DNA of 64,000 nt from Adiantum capillus-veneris (GCA_014529385.2 CM043960.1:39161281-39225280), one strand, 5' to 3'; positions 1 through 13,283 are shown, counted from the stretch's first letter. Notes: generated by a model from the sequence alone, not told the origin. Translations and numbers: made by a program.

Positions 1-328
1 TGAGGCTTCTTGCCCCTTGGAAGCACCATCGGCAGGTAGGACATCTCCCATCTCATAGGCTTGGATGCCTAGCTTGGTGGCCAAATCTGTGGATATGAAA
101 TTGTGAGTAGAACTAGGGTCAAAGAGAATAAAAGCATCATGTTCTCTTACCTTTCCCCAAGCATGGCGTAGGGGAGATCCTTTGTGGTGAGTATCCTCTT
201 CTTGGATTTCGACCAAGGTAGTTCTAGGAGGCTCATTTTGTGTATTCTTGTGGGGACAAGCACAATAGGCATGCCCTTGCTCCCCGCACTTGAAACAGCG
301 GTTATCTTTATGATAACGCTCAAGCTCT
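1..328 (-). pseudogene. Ty3/gypsy zinc knuckle and start of aspartic protease (partial at window edge)
   Basis: Read on the minus strand, 255-300 encodes a CCHC zinc knuckle, CFKCGEQGHAYCAC, with the C-x2-C-x4-H-x4-C spacing of retroviral-type nucleocapsids. About 50 codons downstream comes LFDPSSTHNFIS, the retropepsin active-site region of plant Ty3/gypsy elements; the usual D-S/T-G appears as D-P-S, a variant that keeps the catalytic Asp. The frame stays open to the window edge, so the rest of pol lies outside. It follows the gag remnant at 329-1738 on the same strand. The knuckle would bind genomic RNA and the protease would cut the polyprotein in the virus-like particle. Because the gag upstream is frameshifted, this copy is probably dead. 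Confidence 0.8.
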
Positions 329-1738
329 TCATGAGAGTTTATTTTTGCCTTTACAAACTCCCTTCTCCTTAGCTTTGTTGTTGTTGGCATTGCCCTTGGG
401 AGACTTTTGGACATGGTCCTTCCCCTTAGGCTTATTATTACGATCCTTGTTCTCCGTGGGCTTAAGATTTCTCTTAGCCCCTTGTTGGAAATTGATTCGT
501 GAAGCCACCATGGTATGGCGTATGATCGCAGATATGGTGCATGGCCTTTGGGAGTTGACATACTCTACCATATCTTCAGTTAAACCGCACAAAATTATTG
601 TTTTTGCTCTCCAAAATCCATCTTTTTGAAGATAGTGGCTTTGAGATGTAAGTCCCAAAAGTTGTCTACATATTTGTGAATAGATTCGTAGGGAGAGACC
701 TTCAAGCTTCGCCATTCGGCGAGTACATTGTCTTTGGCATCGGTAGCCAAAAACTGCTTCATGATGGAAGCTCTTAAAGCTTTCCATGTTCATGGAGCTT
801 CAACGTTTGCTCATAGGCTAGACCACCATTGCCTGATGCACTTTTGAAAATGCATAGCTACATGGTGTAGCTTAGAGGACTCTGTGAAGCCCTTATCTCC
901 AAACACCACATTGAATTGTTGGATGAAGGCCATGACTTTGTCCGTAGCACTAAAGGTGCCATCATAGGTAAGGAAAGAGATGTTCTTTCCTCCCTCTTTG
1001 AACTTTTTGAGCTCGGACGGCCTCTTCCACACGGCATAGGATTTCCTGTGGCTTCTTCTTTTAGGTGGTTCAAGAGCTGCACCATCACTTTCTTCAGAAG
1101 AGGAAGAATTTAACGAGGATGGACAAGAGGGTGACCTCTTTCTCGCCTTTTTCTTCCCTTGTTCCTACTTGTCTGCACCATCACTTTCTTCATAAGAGGA
1201 AGAGGATGAAGAAGATGGAGAAGAGGGTGACCTCTTTGTAGCCTTTTTCTTCTCTTGTTTTCTCTCGTCCCTCTTTGAATTATGGTGTAGAGAAGTGTGT
1301 GATGGTCAGCGTTTTGCCCGCCGACTTCATGGAGCCATCTCCGTCGAGGTGGCAGAAGACTCACTTATTTTTCTCGTTCTTTTAGTAGGGCTCTACCATT
1401 GAAACTTGAGTTCTCCTTTGGGAAGGAGATGCGTCGTTAAGTAGTAGATTTTTGAGCCCTTCATACGGATCCTCTTCTTCTTCCCTTATCGGAGAGAGGC
1501 CTCTTTTGGAAGTCTCACAAGGAGACTTCCTAGGTATTCTTTCTTGGTGGGGAGTTGGGAGAATCCCATGAGCACGTAGCTGCTGTTGTACTTCACTTTG
1601 GAGGGATGGATTGCCCATGGCTTGTTGAAGCCTAGTAACAAGGTAATTGACAAGCATAGGGGCATCATTAATAGCCTGTTCATTAGCAAAATCAAAGCTA
1701 TCAACATTAATTTCACTCTCTTTACTATTGTCAGCCAT
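329..1738 (-). pseudogene. Ty3/gypsy gag remnant, frameshifted
   Basis: The probable gag start is the ATG at 1738 (MADNSKESEINVDSFDFANE), which follows an LTR and primer site on the same strand. The first frame runs to 1382. The reading then moves through a serine/lysine-rich stretch (about 1250-1085) into a second frame at 1032-811 holding FLTYDGTFSATDKVMAFIQQF, and again into 793-329, which ends in a lysine/asparagine-rich tail ahead of the zinc knuckle. The phrases TYDGT, VMAFIQQFNVVF and the later W-x-L-x6-L pattern match the capsid (retrotrans_gag) domain of plant Ty3/gypsy elements. At least two frameshifts and several stops make this a pseudogene. The exact start and the alignment of the middle segment are uncertain. 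Confidence 0.75.
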
Positions 1739-2131
1739 TCTAACAACTTTTAGGTGTAAAATTTTTAAGTGTACTTTGGCATCTCAAGCCCTAGTAGATA
1801 CTCCTCTTAACCCCTTTAGAAAAGCACTCAAGCTCCTATACCCGTGGCTCAAATATCAGTAATTGCAAGGAATAGAAGAGAGGGTCTTTCACCACCAAAA
1901 CAACACCGGCTCCTGTCAAGCTTCTAATAGCTCAATCGTGGTTAAGCCATAAGCATAAGCAAACTCCACTATTAAGACCATAGCTCTCGACGATGATGCC
2001 CCGTTATCTGCACGAAGCAGGCGCACTGCAAGGCTGAAAAATCCCTATTCTACTTAATTGCAATTAATAATACCAACCATTTATAGTTAGCTTGAGGACC
2101 TCTCTTCTTGAGCAAGAAAAGAGAAAACTTG

Positions 2132-2144
2132 TGCTTTGATACAA
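2132..2144 (-). other. Primer binding site (tRNA-iMet type)
   Basis: On the minus strand the sequence just inside the LTR end reads TTGTATCAAAGC, matching 10 of 12 bases of the usual plant initiator tRNA-Met primer site TGGTATCAGAGC. It sits directly after an LTR terminus ending TGTTACA and upstream of gag, which fixes the element's orientation. Confidence 0.6.
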
Positions 2145-2730
2145 TGTAACATTTAATGGTCTAGTAACTTGTGTGTAGCGGAAAATAACATAGACATAGT
2201 GAGCATTTCAAGAATAGATTCCTAATGAGCATAGCAAGAGTGCTTGGATGGAGAGAGCAACAAAAGCATAACATGTAGTTAGATAGGCATGAACAGTACT
2301 TCAAAAAGAGACAGAAATTAAGCTATTGACAACAGTTGAGGACCGGATTTTCATGGAGCCGGTCCCCCCTCCAAAAGGCTTTGTATTATAGGTTTCCCCC
2401 ATCAAGGGAGACATTTTACAATACTTTGTGTTCCTTCAATAACTTGCTGGTGCAATGAAGATGAAAGCTTCAAGCACCAAACTTACACTTGAAAACACAA
2501 CATCAATTCCCTTACGATCTCAGACCCAAGACCTCACACACCTTCAAAGATGGTGAGAGCTAGTGGGGTATGAGAGTAGATCGAGAGGAAGAAGGAGTAT
2601 TCTTATGAGAAAGAAGTATGTCTCCTCTCATAATCAATCTGAATAGCTTAGCATAGCTTAGTAATTAGCATGGTAGAGGAGATGAGTATGCATTGGAGCT
2701 TGGCTCTTGGTTGGATTTGCATCACAAAGC
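2145..2730 (-). repeat. 5' LTR of the Ty3/gypsy element (outer end uncertain)
   Basis: The inner LTR end is set by the primer site at 2132-2144; read on the plus strand the LTR begins TGTAAC. The minus strand carries AATACAAAGCCTTTTGGAGG followed by a run of G and ACCGGCTCC. A closely similar order of sequences appears on the plus strand at 22415-22557 plus 28137-28500, so the same LTR family is present twice. The outer boundary is not visible because similarity fades near 2730; the LTR could extend past 3000. This LTR would carry the promoter for gag-pol. Confidence 0.6.
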
Positions 2731-4430
2731 CAAGAGTTGTTGGTGTAGGCCTCCCTTCTCACAAGCTTGGAGTAGATGATGAGCTTTCCATTCAAGCTTG
2801 AGAAGGAGATAGTCTTCTTTACTTCACACATGAGCTTGTGTGAGTGTGTGTGTGTGATAATGCCTTGCAAAAATCAGCCCCCTCTCTCTCTTGGTCGACC
2901 CCTCTTGCTAATTATTCATGTTGGCATCCTATTGGTCCCTGCAAAGCTTAGCCAATGACAATTAAGAAGCATAAGTGATAGACCTGTGACATGTGCCTCC
3001 TTTCTCCTTTTGTGAGAGCTTTAGGTATTTAAGTAAATCAACTAATCTCCCATTGGACCTCTTAGTCTTCTAGCCATTAAGAATCAGGCAAGCCATCGGG
3101 CTGTTGAATGCTCATTGGACCCCTTGGGAGAATGTCCAATAGTCTTCTAGAGAGCTTAATTTCTATTGTTTCTTTTATCAAGTGTTTTTAAATGAATTAA
3201 ACTAAATTTACTCGAGCCTAATTCTCATTGGTCCACCTCTATGGCCATCCAATAGGATTTGAATGCACCTTGGGGGCAATTGGGCTAGGAAGCTAACATG
3301 TGTCCACTATGCCCTTTGTGTAAAGGGAGCTTGGAAGAGTGTGTGTGAGTTTCTCTCTCATCCCCTACTAATATGGCTCGTCCCCTCCTAGATAGAAATG
3401 TGGGAAAACTTTTGAGTCTTCCCACAAGCATCCAATTTTCCTAAAGTTTGACCATTGGTTATTACTTTTGAATTTCGGAACCTTGGAAGTATCAATGGGA
3501 TGAACCTTAGGGTCTTTGAAGCCCATTGATGCACATTGCTCTTTTGCATATGCCCCCCCTTTGGATCCCTATTTTCCCTCCTTTGGATCCCTATTGTGAC
3601 CGATTTGCCAGCCTAAGCAATATTCTTGTTGAGAGAAGAGGGGGAGATTGACCGCTTAAACTATTCAACACAAGTTCCCAAGCATCACCATCAACCTGTC
3701 CACCTCTTCTTTCAATTTCCAAGCACACACACTCACACATAGACTATCACACACACACACACACACACAGAGTAAACATAGAATTGACATAGACATGCTT
3801 GTAAGAGAGTGTAAGAGATGTGTAAGGGATGGAGGCTAGATTAGAGAGTACATAGCAAAATAACCATAGCATAAGAGAGAGAAGAGAATCTGCAAGAGAA
3901 AGGCCTAAATCTACCGCCAAACTCCACGGCACCTCTCTTGTGGAGTTGGTATTTAATATATTATTTTTGAGTTTAAGGTGCCAAAAATTGAGGCCCCTTC
4001 TTTTACAACCACTTCACTTTTGTAAATGAGTGAAGCTCATTAGTTCTTGCATGACCACGGAATTATGGAGCTCACTACACAAGTCTCTCAGTTTTTTACC
4101 TTTCCCATGCATACTTCCTTACTGTTATTTTATTTTTGATAAGGTTGTACATTAAACAAACATAAGGTTCTGGCCGCTACAGCAAGGTAAATATAGTGGA
4201 TGCCGATTGTTGGCATGATAATGGTATAAAATTTTCTCTGAACCTTGCCTCTACGTATCGACTGCCTAGTATTTTTGAGGTACGATGGTTGGCTTTTTGA
4301 CATTTGCTTATAATTGATGCTGCCGTAAAAAACAAGTTTTTTTCTAAAAGCATCTTACAGTTAATTTTTTTTTTTTGGCCTTCGATCACCGTTGTGCGTA
4401 GCAGGACATGACTCTGATCCAACAAATGGT
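2731..4430. other. Non-coding stretch, possible distal LTR sequence and CA repeat
   Basis: No convincing reading frame. It may include the outer part of the Ty3 LTR. The phrase CCCCTTTGGATCCCTATT is repeated with little change near 3555-3595, and a short (CA)n lies near 3750-3770. Otherwise I see nothing. Confidence 0.4.
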
Positions 4431-4431
4431 T

Positions 4432-4740
4432 TATGGTCTTTTGATTACTAAAAACCTTGGGGACTTTTTTGATACTGTCGCCTCTGCAGTATAATGTTGT
4501 TTAGAGACTTTTTATAAGCATTGGATTATTGGCAAAAGCATCTTGTCAGACTGTGGGATTTTTTGTATAAAAAATGAGGATTATTTTTTGGTTTTTTAGC
4601 AGCAGAAGCCTTGGAGACTCTTTGATACTGTCGCCCCTGCATTATAATGTCGTCTACAGACTTGGTTTTAGGCTATTGGTAAGATGTCTTGTTAGACTGG
4701 TTGAAAAGGGGTTGTGGGTCGTCTTAGCACATCATATCAT
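4432..4740. repeat. Tandem duplication of about 156 bp
   Basis: Two adjacent diverged copies share CTTGGRGACT, TTTGATACTGTCGCC, GCAKTATAATGT, AGACTT and the later pattern ATTGG..AAG...CTTGT(C/T)AGACTG. The first copy spans about 4432-4575 and the second about 4590-4740. Non-coding. Confidence 0.6.
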
Positions 4741-4799
4741 CCTCTATTCGGCTGTGATCACAAACTACTTGGGCAGATTGATGTTCTTATTGTAGCCTT

Positions 4800-5960
4800 G
4801 AGTATTAAGGTGGTATATTTTTTCCAAAAATCATGCATAGTTTGGCTCTCAAAACGGGCTCCCTATTACTTGGTTGGATAATAGTATAATAAAGGTTTGA
4901 AATGGGATGATTCAACAAACATAAAAACACATCTAAATAAATTTAAACTGGTTATTATTTAAAGAGTGATTTAGATACCCAAAAGGTATAATAACTTTCT
5001 AATCATTGTACTAATTGTCGTACTAAAAACTCGGATTTCTAGCTTAAAAATTTGTTACTTTTAGTACGTTGGACTAAGATTGTAAAGGTTTTAAAAAAAG
5101 TTAGTAAGGTGGACATGGATAACAACTGGTATAGTCCATTGATACCTGTAAGACGCATCCAAGGCTAACAGATCTGTTGTCTTGTTTGGATGGATGCAGG
5201 TAAGGACTCTATTTTATCTTGGAGGTTTTTTTAAAACTTTGGCAAGCTGACCTACACTGGATTGCCGACTCACTTATAATTCGGGAAGTTTTTCTACTAT
5301 CTATATATTGGAACGAGACCTCATTCCTACAACATTGTACATAAATGATTTTAATACTGAGTTGTTTCTGTATTTATCTGTTCTTTGATCCATTTGCCAG
5401 CTATCTTTTGAATGTAAAAGTTCAATTATGTTTTATTATCTAAGATTAAACAGCTACACACATATGTAGTTGGCAATTATTGGTAATTCTTATCCCATGG
5501 GCATTTGATGTTGCATGGAAGCATCTTTTTGTGTACACCTACCATTGACTCTAGTCCCATATCATCTGCAATGGGGCCAAACCCTTTGGGGGGATCAAGG
5601 ATAGTTTCACTAGTTTTGATTTTCATGCCATTATGCCACTAAATTTTGTTAGATATTTGAGCGATTAATAAGTGTGTAAATTGAACTAATCAATGTGTGC
5701 ATAGTCAATTGCGGTACTAAAGTTTCATTGATTATATGCTTGAATGCTTAATTGGTGTGTGAATGCATGCACATTTCACTAATTGATAATGTGTATGCTT
5801 ACTTTTTACAAGAAAATTGTACTTCTATGTGTTGAATCAGTCAATTTCTTCTGCCTGCTCACTTTAATTATGGTTAATTTGAACTCAATTGTAGCTTGGA
5901 CATGCAAATATGGAGTAAATTAGCTTTGGAGCAGAAAACGATAATCATGGATCAACCCCT
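4800..5960. other. AT-rich stretch without recognisable content
   Basis: No coherent coding frame, tandem repeat or element end recognised. Short direct repeats of the type TAATTGGTGTGTGAATGCATGCA / TTAATAAGTGTGTAAATTG occur at 5640-5790. Confidence 0.3.
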
Positions 5961-5984
5961 CTGGGGGCCAACCCCTGACTATAA

Positions 5985-6942
5985 TGTCCCCACGACCTGG
6001 CATAGCAATCACTGATTGAATCTACACCCAACCACTCCTCTTATAGAGCCCTTGACTTGTATCTTTAAGACACTGAGGGCCGATTTTCAAATTTTGGTAC
6101 GCCTCTCTCTTGGTATGCACTTGATGGCAAGGCTTCAAGGCTTCGCAAAGGAGGAAGGACATGATGCATGGAAATCACAAAAAATCAATGTATTTATTTT
6201 GTACAAGCTATGGTTTCGACACATTTGGATCTTGGAAATAATGAGAGGGAGGAACAAACCCTATGAAAAAGAAAAAATTATTGGATGTTGATTCTATTTG
6301 CCAATGGCAGTGACTACCTTACGATCACTACAGGTGAAGAATAAGAGTCAATAGTAAAAGGAAGGAGAATCTTATGAATTATGAGGTTGGAGTCAACAAA
6401 ATATTATCAAATTCAATCATAATTCACTTGTGGACACAAGGCTTGCACATGGAGTCAAGAGGGGACCACCTGGAAGACTTTTGGAAGGGAAAAGTTCGGA
6501 CATATATTTTTGTGAGATTTTTCTCTATTTTTTGCATTCCGAATTAGAAAAAGTTTTCAACAGCAAAGTTGTAGGCGTTGAGCTGATCTTTGTGCCTCTA
6601 TTTTTTATTTATTTTTTGGATCTACGATTTGAGAGATATAGCCAAAATGGTGGAACCGATCTATCCACATGGGAAGAAGTCATGATTATCTAACTACACA
6701 CACATAACTTCTTATAGGTCTCCATTATTGCTTGATTTTCTCTATTTATGTCCATTATGAGTTGCAAAGAGGGAATTAAAGTTTATAGAATCTCAAGTGG
6801 ATACCCAATGTGGTTCCAATATTTATTTTGACTTGGGTAGGGCAATTTGCTTAGGGGGGTACTTATGGCCCCCAAGGCTAGTATATAAGCACCTTAGGTC
6901 CCCCACTATATTTCATCCATTCATTGCCAAGATTGGTAGGTT

Positions 6943-7004
<62 letters not shown>

Positions 7005-7130
7005 CCCTTTGGTTCATCACTTCCATATCGTCAACTTTGACATATATGCCACTGTATCGTCCAAACCTAGCAAAGCAATTGTTGATTGAATCTCAACCCA
7101 ACCACTCCTATTATAAAACCCTTAGGACCC
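5985..7130 (+). repeat. Pair of diverged promoter-like direct repeats (about 5985-6065 and 7045-7130)
   Basis: Both copies contain GCA(A/T)AGCAAT.(A/G)(C/T)TGATTGAATCT followed by CACCCAACCACTCCT or CAACCCAACCACTCCT, then a TATA-like TTATAGAGCCCTTG or TTATAAAACCCTTAG. They are in the same orientation about 1060 bp apart. The layout resembles the U3/R junction of two short LTRs (a TRIM-like element or two solo LTRs), but I cannot define ends. A (CT)n tract lies between them at 6951-7000. Confidence 0.45.
6951..7000 (+). repeat. (CT)n microsatellite
   Basis: About 25 uninterrupted CT units. The surrounding open frame is only a translation of the repeat (Ser-Leu) and is not a gene. Confidence 0.95.
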
Positions 7131-7715
7131 CTTTCCAAGTTAGCCTTGCTTTTAGATTATGGCCTTAACATGTAGATCTTGGCCTAGGATCGTGTCCCAC
7201 AGAACCCTTGTCTACAGAGTTGCTTTTGGCTCTTTGATTTCTTCTTGCTTCATTTCGTTTGTAGTTTTTTTTTTTTGTTGGTAGCTTCATTTTGCTCATC
7301 TCCTCCTCCTCCTCCATATTCACACATTAAAAGTTAGTAAACTGAATAAAGGAGTCTTTCTTTGGTGGTGAGGTTGGACTAAGTGATTAGAGTTTGGCTT
7401 TGCGCTAACAAAAGATTGTTTCTTTATCATAGAATGGACATACTGGGTCCATTCTCCTACTTTTAATTAATTAGGCCTCACGGTTCCACGTAATTTCGCC
7501 AATCGCATAATGCTAAAGGCAAAGCCCAATGATCTCCCCATGTTCTCACGCATCTGCCTCCTCCTGCCCTGCTCCCATGGTGACGACAAATACTTGGAAC
7601 AAGCAAAAGACACCCCCTTGCCATCGTCCCGTCTGCACCAGAGGCTTGAGGTGCTGCAACTCCCTCTCCGCTTCCTACTCTCCTTTCACTTGCGCATTTG
7701 TCACATCGGCAACAA

Positions 7716-8156
<441 letters not shown>

Positions 8157-8351
8157 CCCCCCCGGCACACTGCCTCCCTCCTCCAAAAAATCTCCCTATC
8201 TCTAGCATTGCTCGACGCACGAGTTGTCTCCCCCTGCTCCATGTGCCAATCCTTTCATTTTCACGACATGGGAGCATCTTCCAAGATTCCTACAAAAACA
8301 AATACAAAAAAGATTAGAGGGACATACTCAACCTGTGGTGGTGAGTGAACT

Positions 8352-10190
8352 TAGGCACTTCTAGTAGAGAACGCTTCCCTGCTATGGACTAGATATTGAG
8401 AAGTAGAAGTAGATTGCTTCTATGCAATGTTTTCTTTTTCTTTTTCTGTCCATCTATTGGCTCTTTTGTGCACAGTGTTATTCTCTTGATTTGGTTGGTT
8501 TACATCTTCCCCTTGAGAGAAGTTTGGGTTTGCTAGCTGGGGTTTGTGGTGGAAGTGCATTTATTGTCCTCTTCTAGGAAAATTTCAATGAACCCTTCCT
8601 CGTATTTTTTTGTCATGGCCTCAAAGTTTGATTTTCTCTTAGGTTGCAATGGAGCTTGGGATGGTCGATTCTTTGCGCCTTTAGAGACTACTTCTTTAGA
8701 GGTTACGAATACTACAATGGTGGTACACTAAGTGGTGGCAAGTTTTTTTGTTTCATCCATATTATTAGTATACAATTCTAGGGAGCTCTAAAGGGCCACT
8801 AAAGAAGGATGTATACTTTTCTTTTTCTTTGTTTTTTCTTGTGATTACAATGCTATGTGCCACCTTTTGCATGTTATGAGGTTCTGCTCCATCTCATGAG
8901 TCAAAGCTTTTCTCTTGCGTGCCCTCAAGTGCATGTAGGAAGAAATGTATGGCAGACCCGTGGAAGAGCTGCTTACGAGGACCAAAATTGGAAGAAATGG
9001 GCTAAAGGGGATGTGAAGGTCCAAAAATGACCACCATTTTTGCCCTATTTTTCCCGCATACCACTAAGTGGTTGTAACTAGTTGAGCCCATTCATTCAAA
9101 CCCTTTTGATTTCAATATGTAAAATCCCATTTTTGGGATAGAAAGCCTTAGGAGTTGATCACGATGTTGGATAAATTTTTTGTAACTATCTAGAACTCAA
9201 AAAACCCAAAATTAGGCAATGGGACCATTAGTAACCAATTTTGGTCAGTAAAATGCGAACCCTGGTTTTTTAGCCTTATTATGATAAATAGTCACTTTTA
9301 GCTCGTTTTGGGGTTCCAAAGTTGGAGAGACAGTCACATCAAGCTTGATTTGTGAACACCAAGGAGCTTGCATAATTTGCTCATTCACTCCAAGGAGCTA
9401 CTTACTTGCATTCTTTCGCTCCCACATGCTCCCTATGCATGATGGTTGAAATTATGAATAGAACTGATGCTTCTCTGTATTCAAAGTAGCTAATTGAGTT
9501 TCCTTAACCATTTTGAGTACTTAATCTTCATGTGGTGCTTCTTGATTAATTTGTGGTTTGCTAGGTTGTGCATACTAGCAGAAAGGAGTAGGTGGCACAC
9601 TTCGTGCACACACCTTTCTTTCTTCGTGCATGCATGGAGTAGCTACATTACTTCATTTGGAATTATGAAAGGATAATTGAGCATTCAATGGTTAGAACAT
9701 TGCACAAGTAGGAAAGAGTTTGCATAGAATTCAAAGCAAGTAGGTCAAGGAGTAGGTATAGTTGAGCTTGCAATGTTGTCAATATGCATCTCTCATCAAG
9801 ACCACCAATGTACTGCTGTGTATAGATAGTTTCTACATTCTAGGCTAGGATCAACTTTCAAGTTTGTTGGACTGACAATTTAGCTGGTTGGTGTGACACT
9901 ATACTACCACGATCGCACAACCTTCTTTTGGCATCGCCATTACTGAGGAATGAAAAAAGAGCAAAGCCTAGAACGATGCATAGTCGCTTGCATTTCATGC
10001 TTCTTAGGTTGCTTCCTTTTTTATTTTATTAGGTTAGATTATGGTTGATGATTAATCTATTATTTAAGTTGTGGGAGGCTCACAAACCCTCATAAGACTA
10101 TTGTTGGTGAGATTTTCTCCGGCCTATTACGATTAAGCTAAGTTGGATGACTAGAAGTTTGAAAGTATAAGATCTGGATTAGGTAAGTGC
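8352..10190. other. No recognisable gene
   Basis: Unique-looking sequence with only short open frames, none showing known motifs. Nothing seen beyond short direct repeats. Confidence 0.35.
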
Positions 10191-10199
10191 ATACGGAAT

Positions 10200-10745
10200 A
10201 GTGCAAAAGAATTGGCTTTTCACCTTTTTGCATAAGTTTTAAAAGGAAGTGTCAAAAAAATTATTTTTTCCTTCTTTGTTGCACCTCCAAATCCAAAAAT
10301 AAGTGGTTACTTGTCTTCATCAACACTACGTTGAAGGTGCACGCATGCATGCATGCAAGACGAGTTTGTAGAGAGGAGACAAGATAGATATTTGGTGGAG
10401 CTACATAGTGAGATAATGCTCGCTGACTCCTTATTCATATTTGATATAAGAATAAAGTTAGCTGTGAGTTAGTATTAGTGTGTCCAACTGGCCATATTGG
10501 CCATTACCCCAACAACCTCCCATTTAATAGCCAATGTGGCCTAAGTGGAGTAAAACAAATCCATGTACAAAACTTACACAGTTGTGAAGCATGATATTGG
10601 CTTCATGCCCATTATTAGGGTCTCTTGGGATAGTTTCCTTATACATTAAAACTCTTTTTCTTCTTCTTCTTCTATGCAATGTGCAAACCGCTCCACAACA
10701 AGGCTCTTTGTAAGAGTATCCGTAGGGTTTTCATTTGTATGGAGT
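10200..10745 (-). mobile_element. Ty1/copia 3' end: RNase H tail, polypurine tract and start of 3' LTR
   Basis: On the minus strand 10745-10650 reads HTNENPTDTLTKSL followed by VVERFAHCI, the standard C-terminal signature of copia RNase H (…ENPADMLTKSL…KFKHC). Further along the same strand, around 10540-10515, AAATGGGAGGTTGTTGGGG looks like a polypurine tract running into an LTR beginning TGTTGGGG, a common copia LTR start. The rest of pol is missing upstream, where a low-complexity (CA)n/(TA)n block begins at 11040. The far LTR end is not defined. This is a 3' fragment, not an active element. Confidence 0.6.
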
Positions 10746-11047
10746 GTGTTTTTTTTAGCGAGTTTCCAATTTCGAGCTTTTGCAATGAAAACCATTTTTG
10801 CAAGCTTTTTGACATTTAATTTGGAGGCTTTTCTAATGCCACAAAAAAGTTAACAAAAACAATAGACACTATTCATTTAATACACATCCAAAAAACATGT
10901 ATAAGTTTCAAAAATTTCTAACTTTGAGCTTGAACATCTAGCAAGATATGAGCCACAAATCATACATCTATGTATATAACTATACTATATAGAATTATAT
11001 GAATAGATAGCGTATAATAATATATAGCTATATCATGATATAGCTAT

Positions 11048-11049
<2 letters not shown>

Positions 11050-11089
<40 letters not shown>

Positions 11090-11173
11090 TATATGTATAT
11101 ATATACATACATATATACATATATATGTGTGTGTGTGTATGTGTGTATACACACACACACATATATATATATT

Positions 11174-11217
<44 letters not shown>

Positions 11218-11222
11218 CATAT
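11050..11222. repeat. Compound (CA)n / (TA)n / (TG)n microsatellite
   Basis: About 170 bases alternating between ACAC, ATAT and GTGT blocks, with short palindromic TATATATA stretches. Confidence 0.9.
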
Positions 11223-11522
11223 ATATAACTCTACTATATATAGTTATATCATCTAACTATATATAATTATATCATATAAGTATACATGTATGAAAATCTT
11301 GCATATGTCCCTATTCATGCTCATCCATGAGAAGACTATCATTGTCCATAATGCTGATGACACTCAGCGGAAGATGAGAACACATAGTGGATGATGAGCC
11401 ATGTTCACAAAAACAAAAAGATGTTTTGCAACCATTTAAAACTATGTTGCCTGCAAGAAGGAAGATGTGGGGTGGAGATTACAAGCTATGCTGAAAACAT
11501 CCCTAATTATGTTGTTTATTAT

Positions 11523-11535
11523 CACTACAAGAGGT
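11523..11535 (+). repeat. CACTA left terminal inverted repeat
   Basis: CACTACAAGAGGT, complementary to 58754-58766. Followed by ...TTAGCGACGC, also mirrored inside the right end as GTTAGCGATGG read on the minus strand. Confidence 0.85.
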
Positions 11536-11767
11536 ACTTCACATTAGCGACGCTCACAGTGCGATGCTCAAAAGTGAAAATCCACGGCGTCGCTATCAGT
11601 GTCGCTATGGGCATCGCTATTTTATTTGTTACATACATAGCGACGCCTATAGCGACGCCGACATGGGTAAAAAGAAACCGAGAGCGCCCGAAAACTCAGA
11701 TCTCAGGTCTGAGTTTTCAGCGCTCAAGCAAAGAGGTAACCCACGCTCTCCCGCTCTCTATCTTTCT

Positions 11768-11768
11768 T

Positions 11769-11806
<38 letters not shown>

Positions 11807-12172
11807 GGAGAGGAAGGAGAGCCAGGTATGCTCCTTCCCTCTCCTCTCTCTGATGTTCCTTCCCCTCTTTCTCTCTCTCTCCCTCTCTCACTCACATACA
11901 CACACACACATTGTGTCTTTGAAAGAAAGAAAGAGAGAGAGAGGGAGAGAGCACATGCATAAACAAAAAACACATACACACACACGCGCACATAAACAAA
12001 GGATGCATACACACACATTGAGAGAGAGAGAGAAAGATATACAACAGAGAGAGAGAGAGAGAGAGAGAGGAGAAAACAAAGAGAAAGAGAAAGAGGGAGA
12101 AAGAGAATAAAAAACCAAAGAGAGAGAGAGAGGGGGAGAAGACGAAAGAGAGAGGTAAGGGGAGAAAACAAA
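11768..12172. repeat. (CA)n, (CT)n and (GA)n block of CACTA copy 1
   Basis: A run of alternating CA, CT and GA microsatellites with intervening unique words (GGAGAGGAAGGAGAGCCA, ATGCTCCTTCC). The same words and repeat order occur in CACTA copy 2 at 41968-42340, so these microsatellites belong to the transposon and moved with it. Open frames here are Ser-Leu, His-Thr and Arg-Glu repeats only. Confidence 0.85.
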
Positions 12173-12179
12173 GAGAGAG

Positions 12180-12790
12180 AGTTAGGTTAAGATTTAAATC
12201 AGATTAGGTTAGATTACATTTAGATTTATGTTTATGTCGAGTTTAAGATTATGTTAGATTTAGTTTACGTTAGATTAAGATTATGTTAAATGGGCAGTAT
12301 TAAAGATTAGCTAGCTATGTTAGATTTGAGTTAGATTACTTTTAGGTTTAGGATTTAAGATTGGATTAGATTTAGGTATATGTTGAATTTAATATTAAAT
12401 TAAATTTAGATTTAAAATTAAGACAAGATTTAAGATTAACCAGATTAAATTTAGATTTAAGTTAGATTATATTTAAGTTTATGTTAGATTTAAGATTAGA
12501 TTAGATTTAGGTTTATTTTAAGTTTAAGATTAGATAAGATTTAGATTTATGTTCGATTTAAGATTAGATTAGATTTTAGTGCATGTCAATGAAGGCGCGC
12601 TTTGCCCAAAGAGCAAACACTAGTTACACAACAATATGTATATTCCCATCACAATCTGACACCTATTAACTCACACACTAACCATATTCAATTAGCCGCG
12701 GATCATCACATGTTCAATTAGGTTAGATTTAAGATTAGATTTTGGATTGAGTTTTTATATTAGAGTCTACCTTTGGGATTATGGTAAAAA
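12180..12790 (+). repeat. AT-rich minisatellite based on TTAGATT
   Basis: About 600 bases of loosely repeated units such as GTTAGATTTA, AGATTAGATT and GGTTTATGTT, each 8-20 bases. The same repeat type recurs in copy 2 at 42958-43065. Non-coding part of the CACTA 5' region. Confidence 0.75.
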
Positions 12791-13169
12791 AATTAAAGTT
12801 AGACGAACGGTGATCCCTCTCTTTCTCTCTACGGATGCGACCTTAAGTTGGAAAGCTTTTAACGACATGATACTCAAATTGGAGGCCAACATGTAATGTG
12901 CTAAGTAATCCCTCGAACAAAGATCTACTGTGAAGAGATGTTAAGATGCTGCGAATTGCTACAGCTAGAGAAGAGGCAAAGGGGCCCTTTTGTCCACTAC
13001 ATGCACTATCATGTAGACGGGGTGTGTAGATTTCTCATACCCACAAATATAGGCATTGACCAATAAAGACGAGATTATAATTCGGTGGTTCTGATCTTTG
13101 TGCACCTCTGGACTGAGGTGTGCGGGGATTGGACATGACTAGAGAATGTGAGGTAGTTTATAGTGTGAA

Positions 13170-13217
<48 letters not shown>

Positions 13218-13283
13218 GAAAAGACGAAGGATGCCAATAGAAGATTAAATTTATGTCCAACTTATAAGGTTTTTACCTTCATT

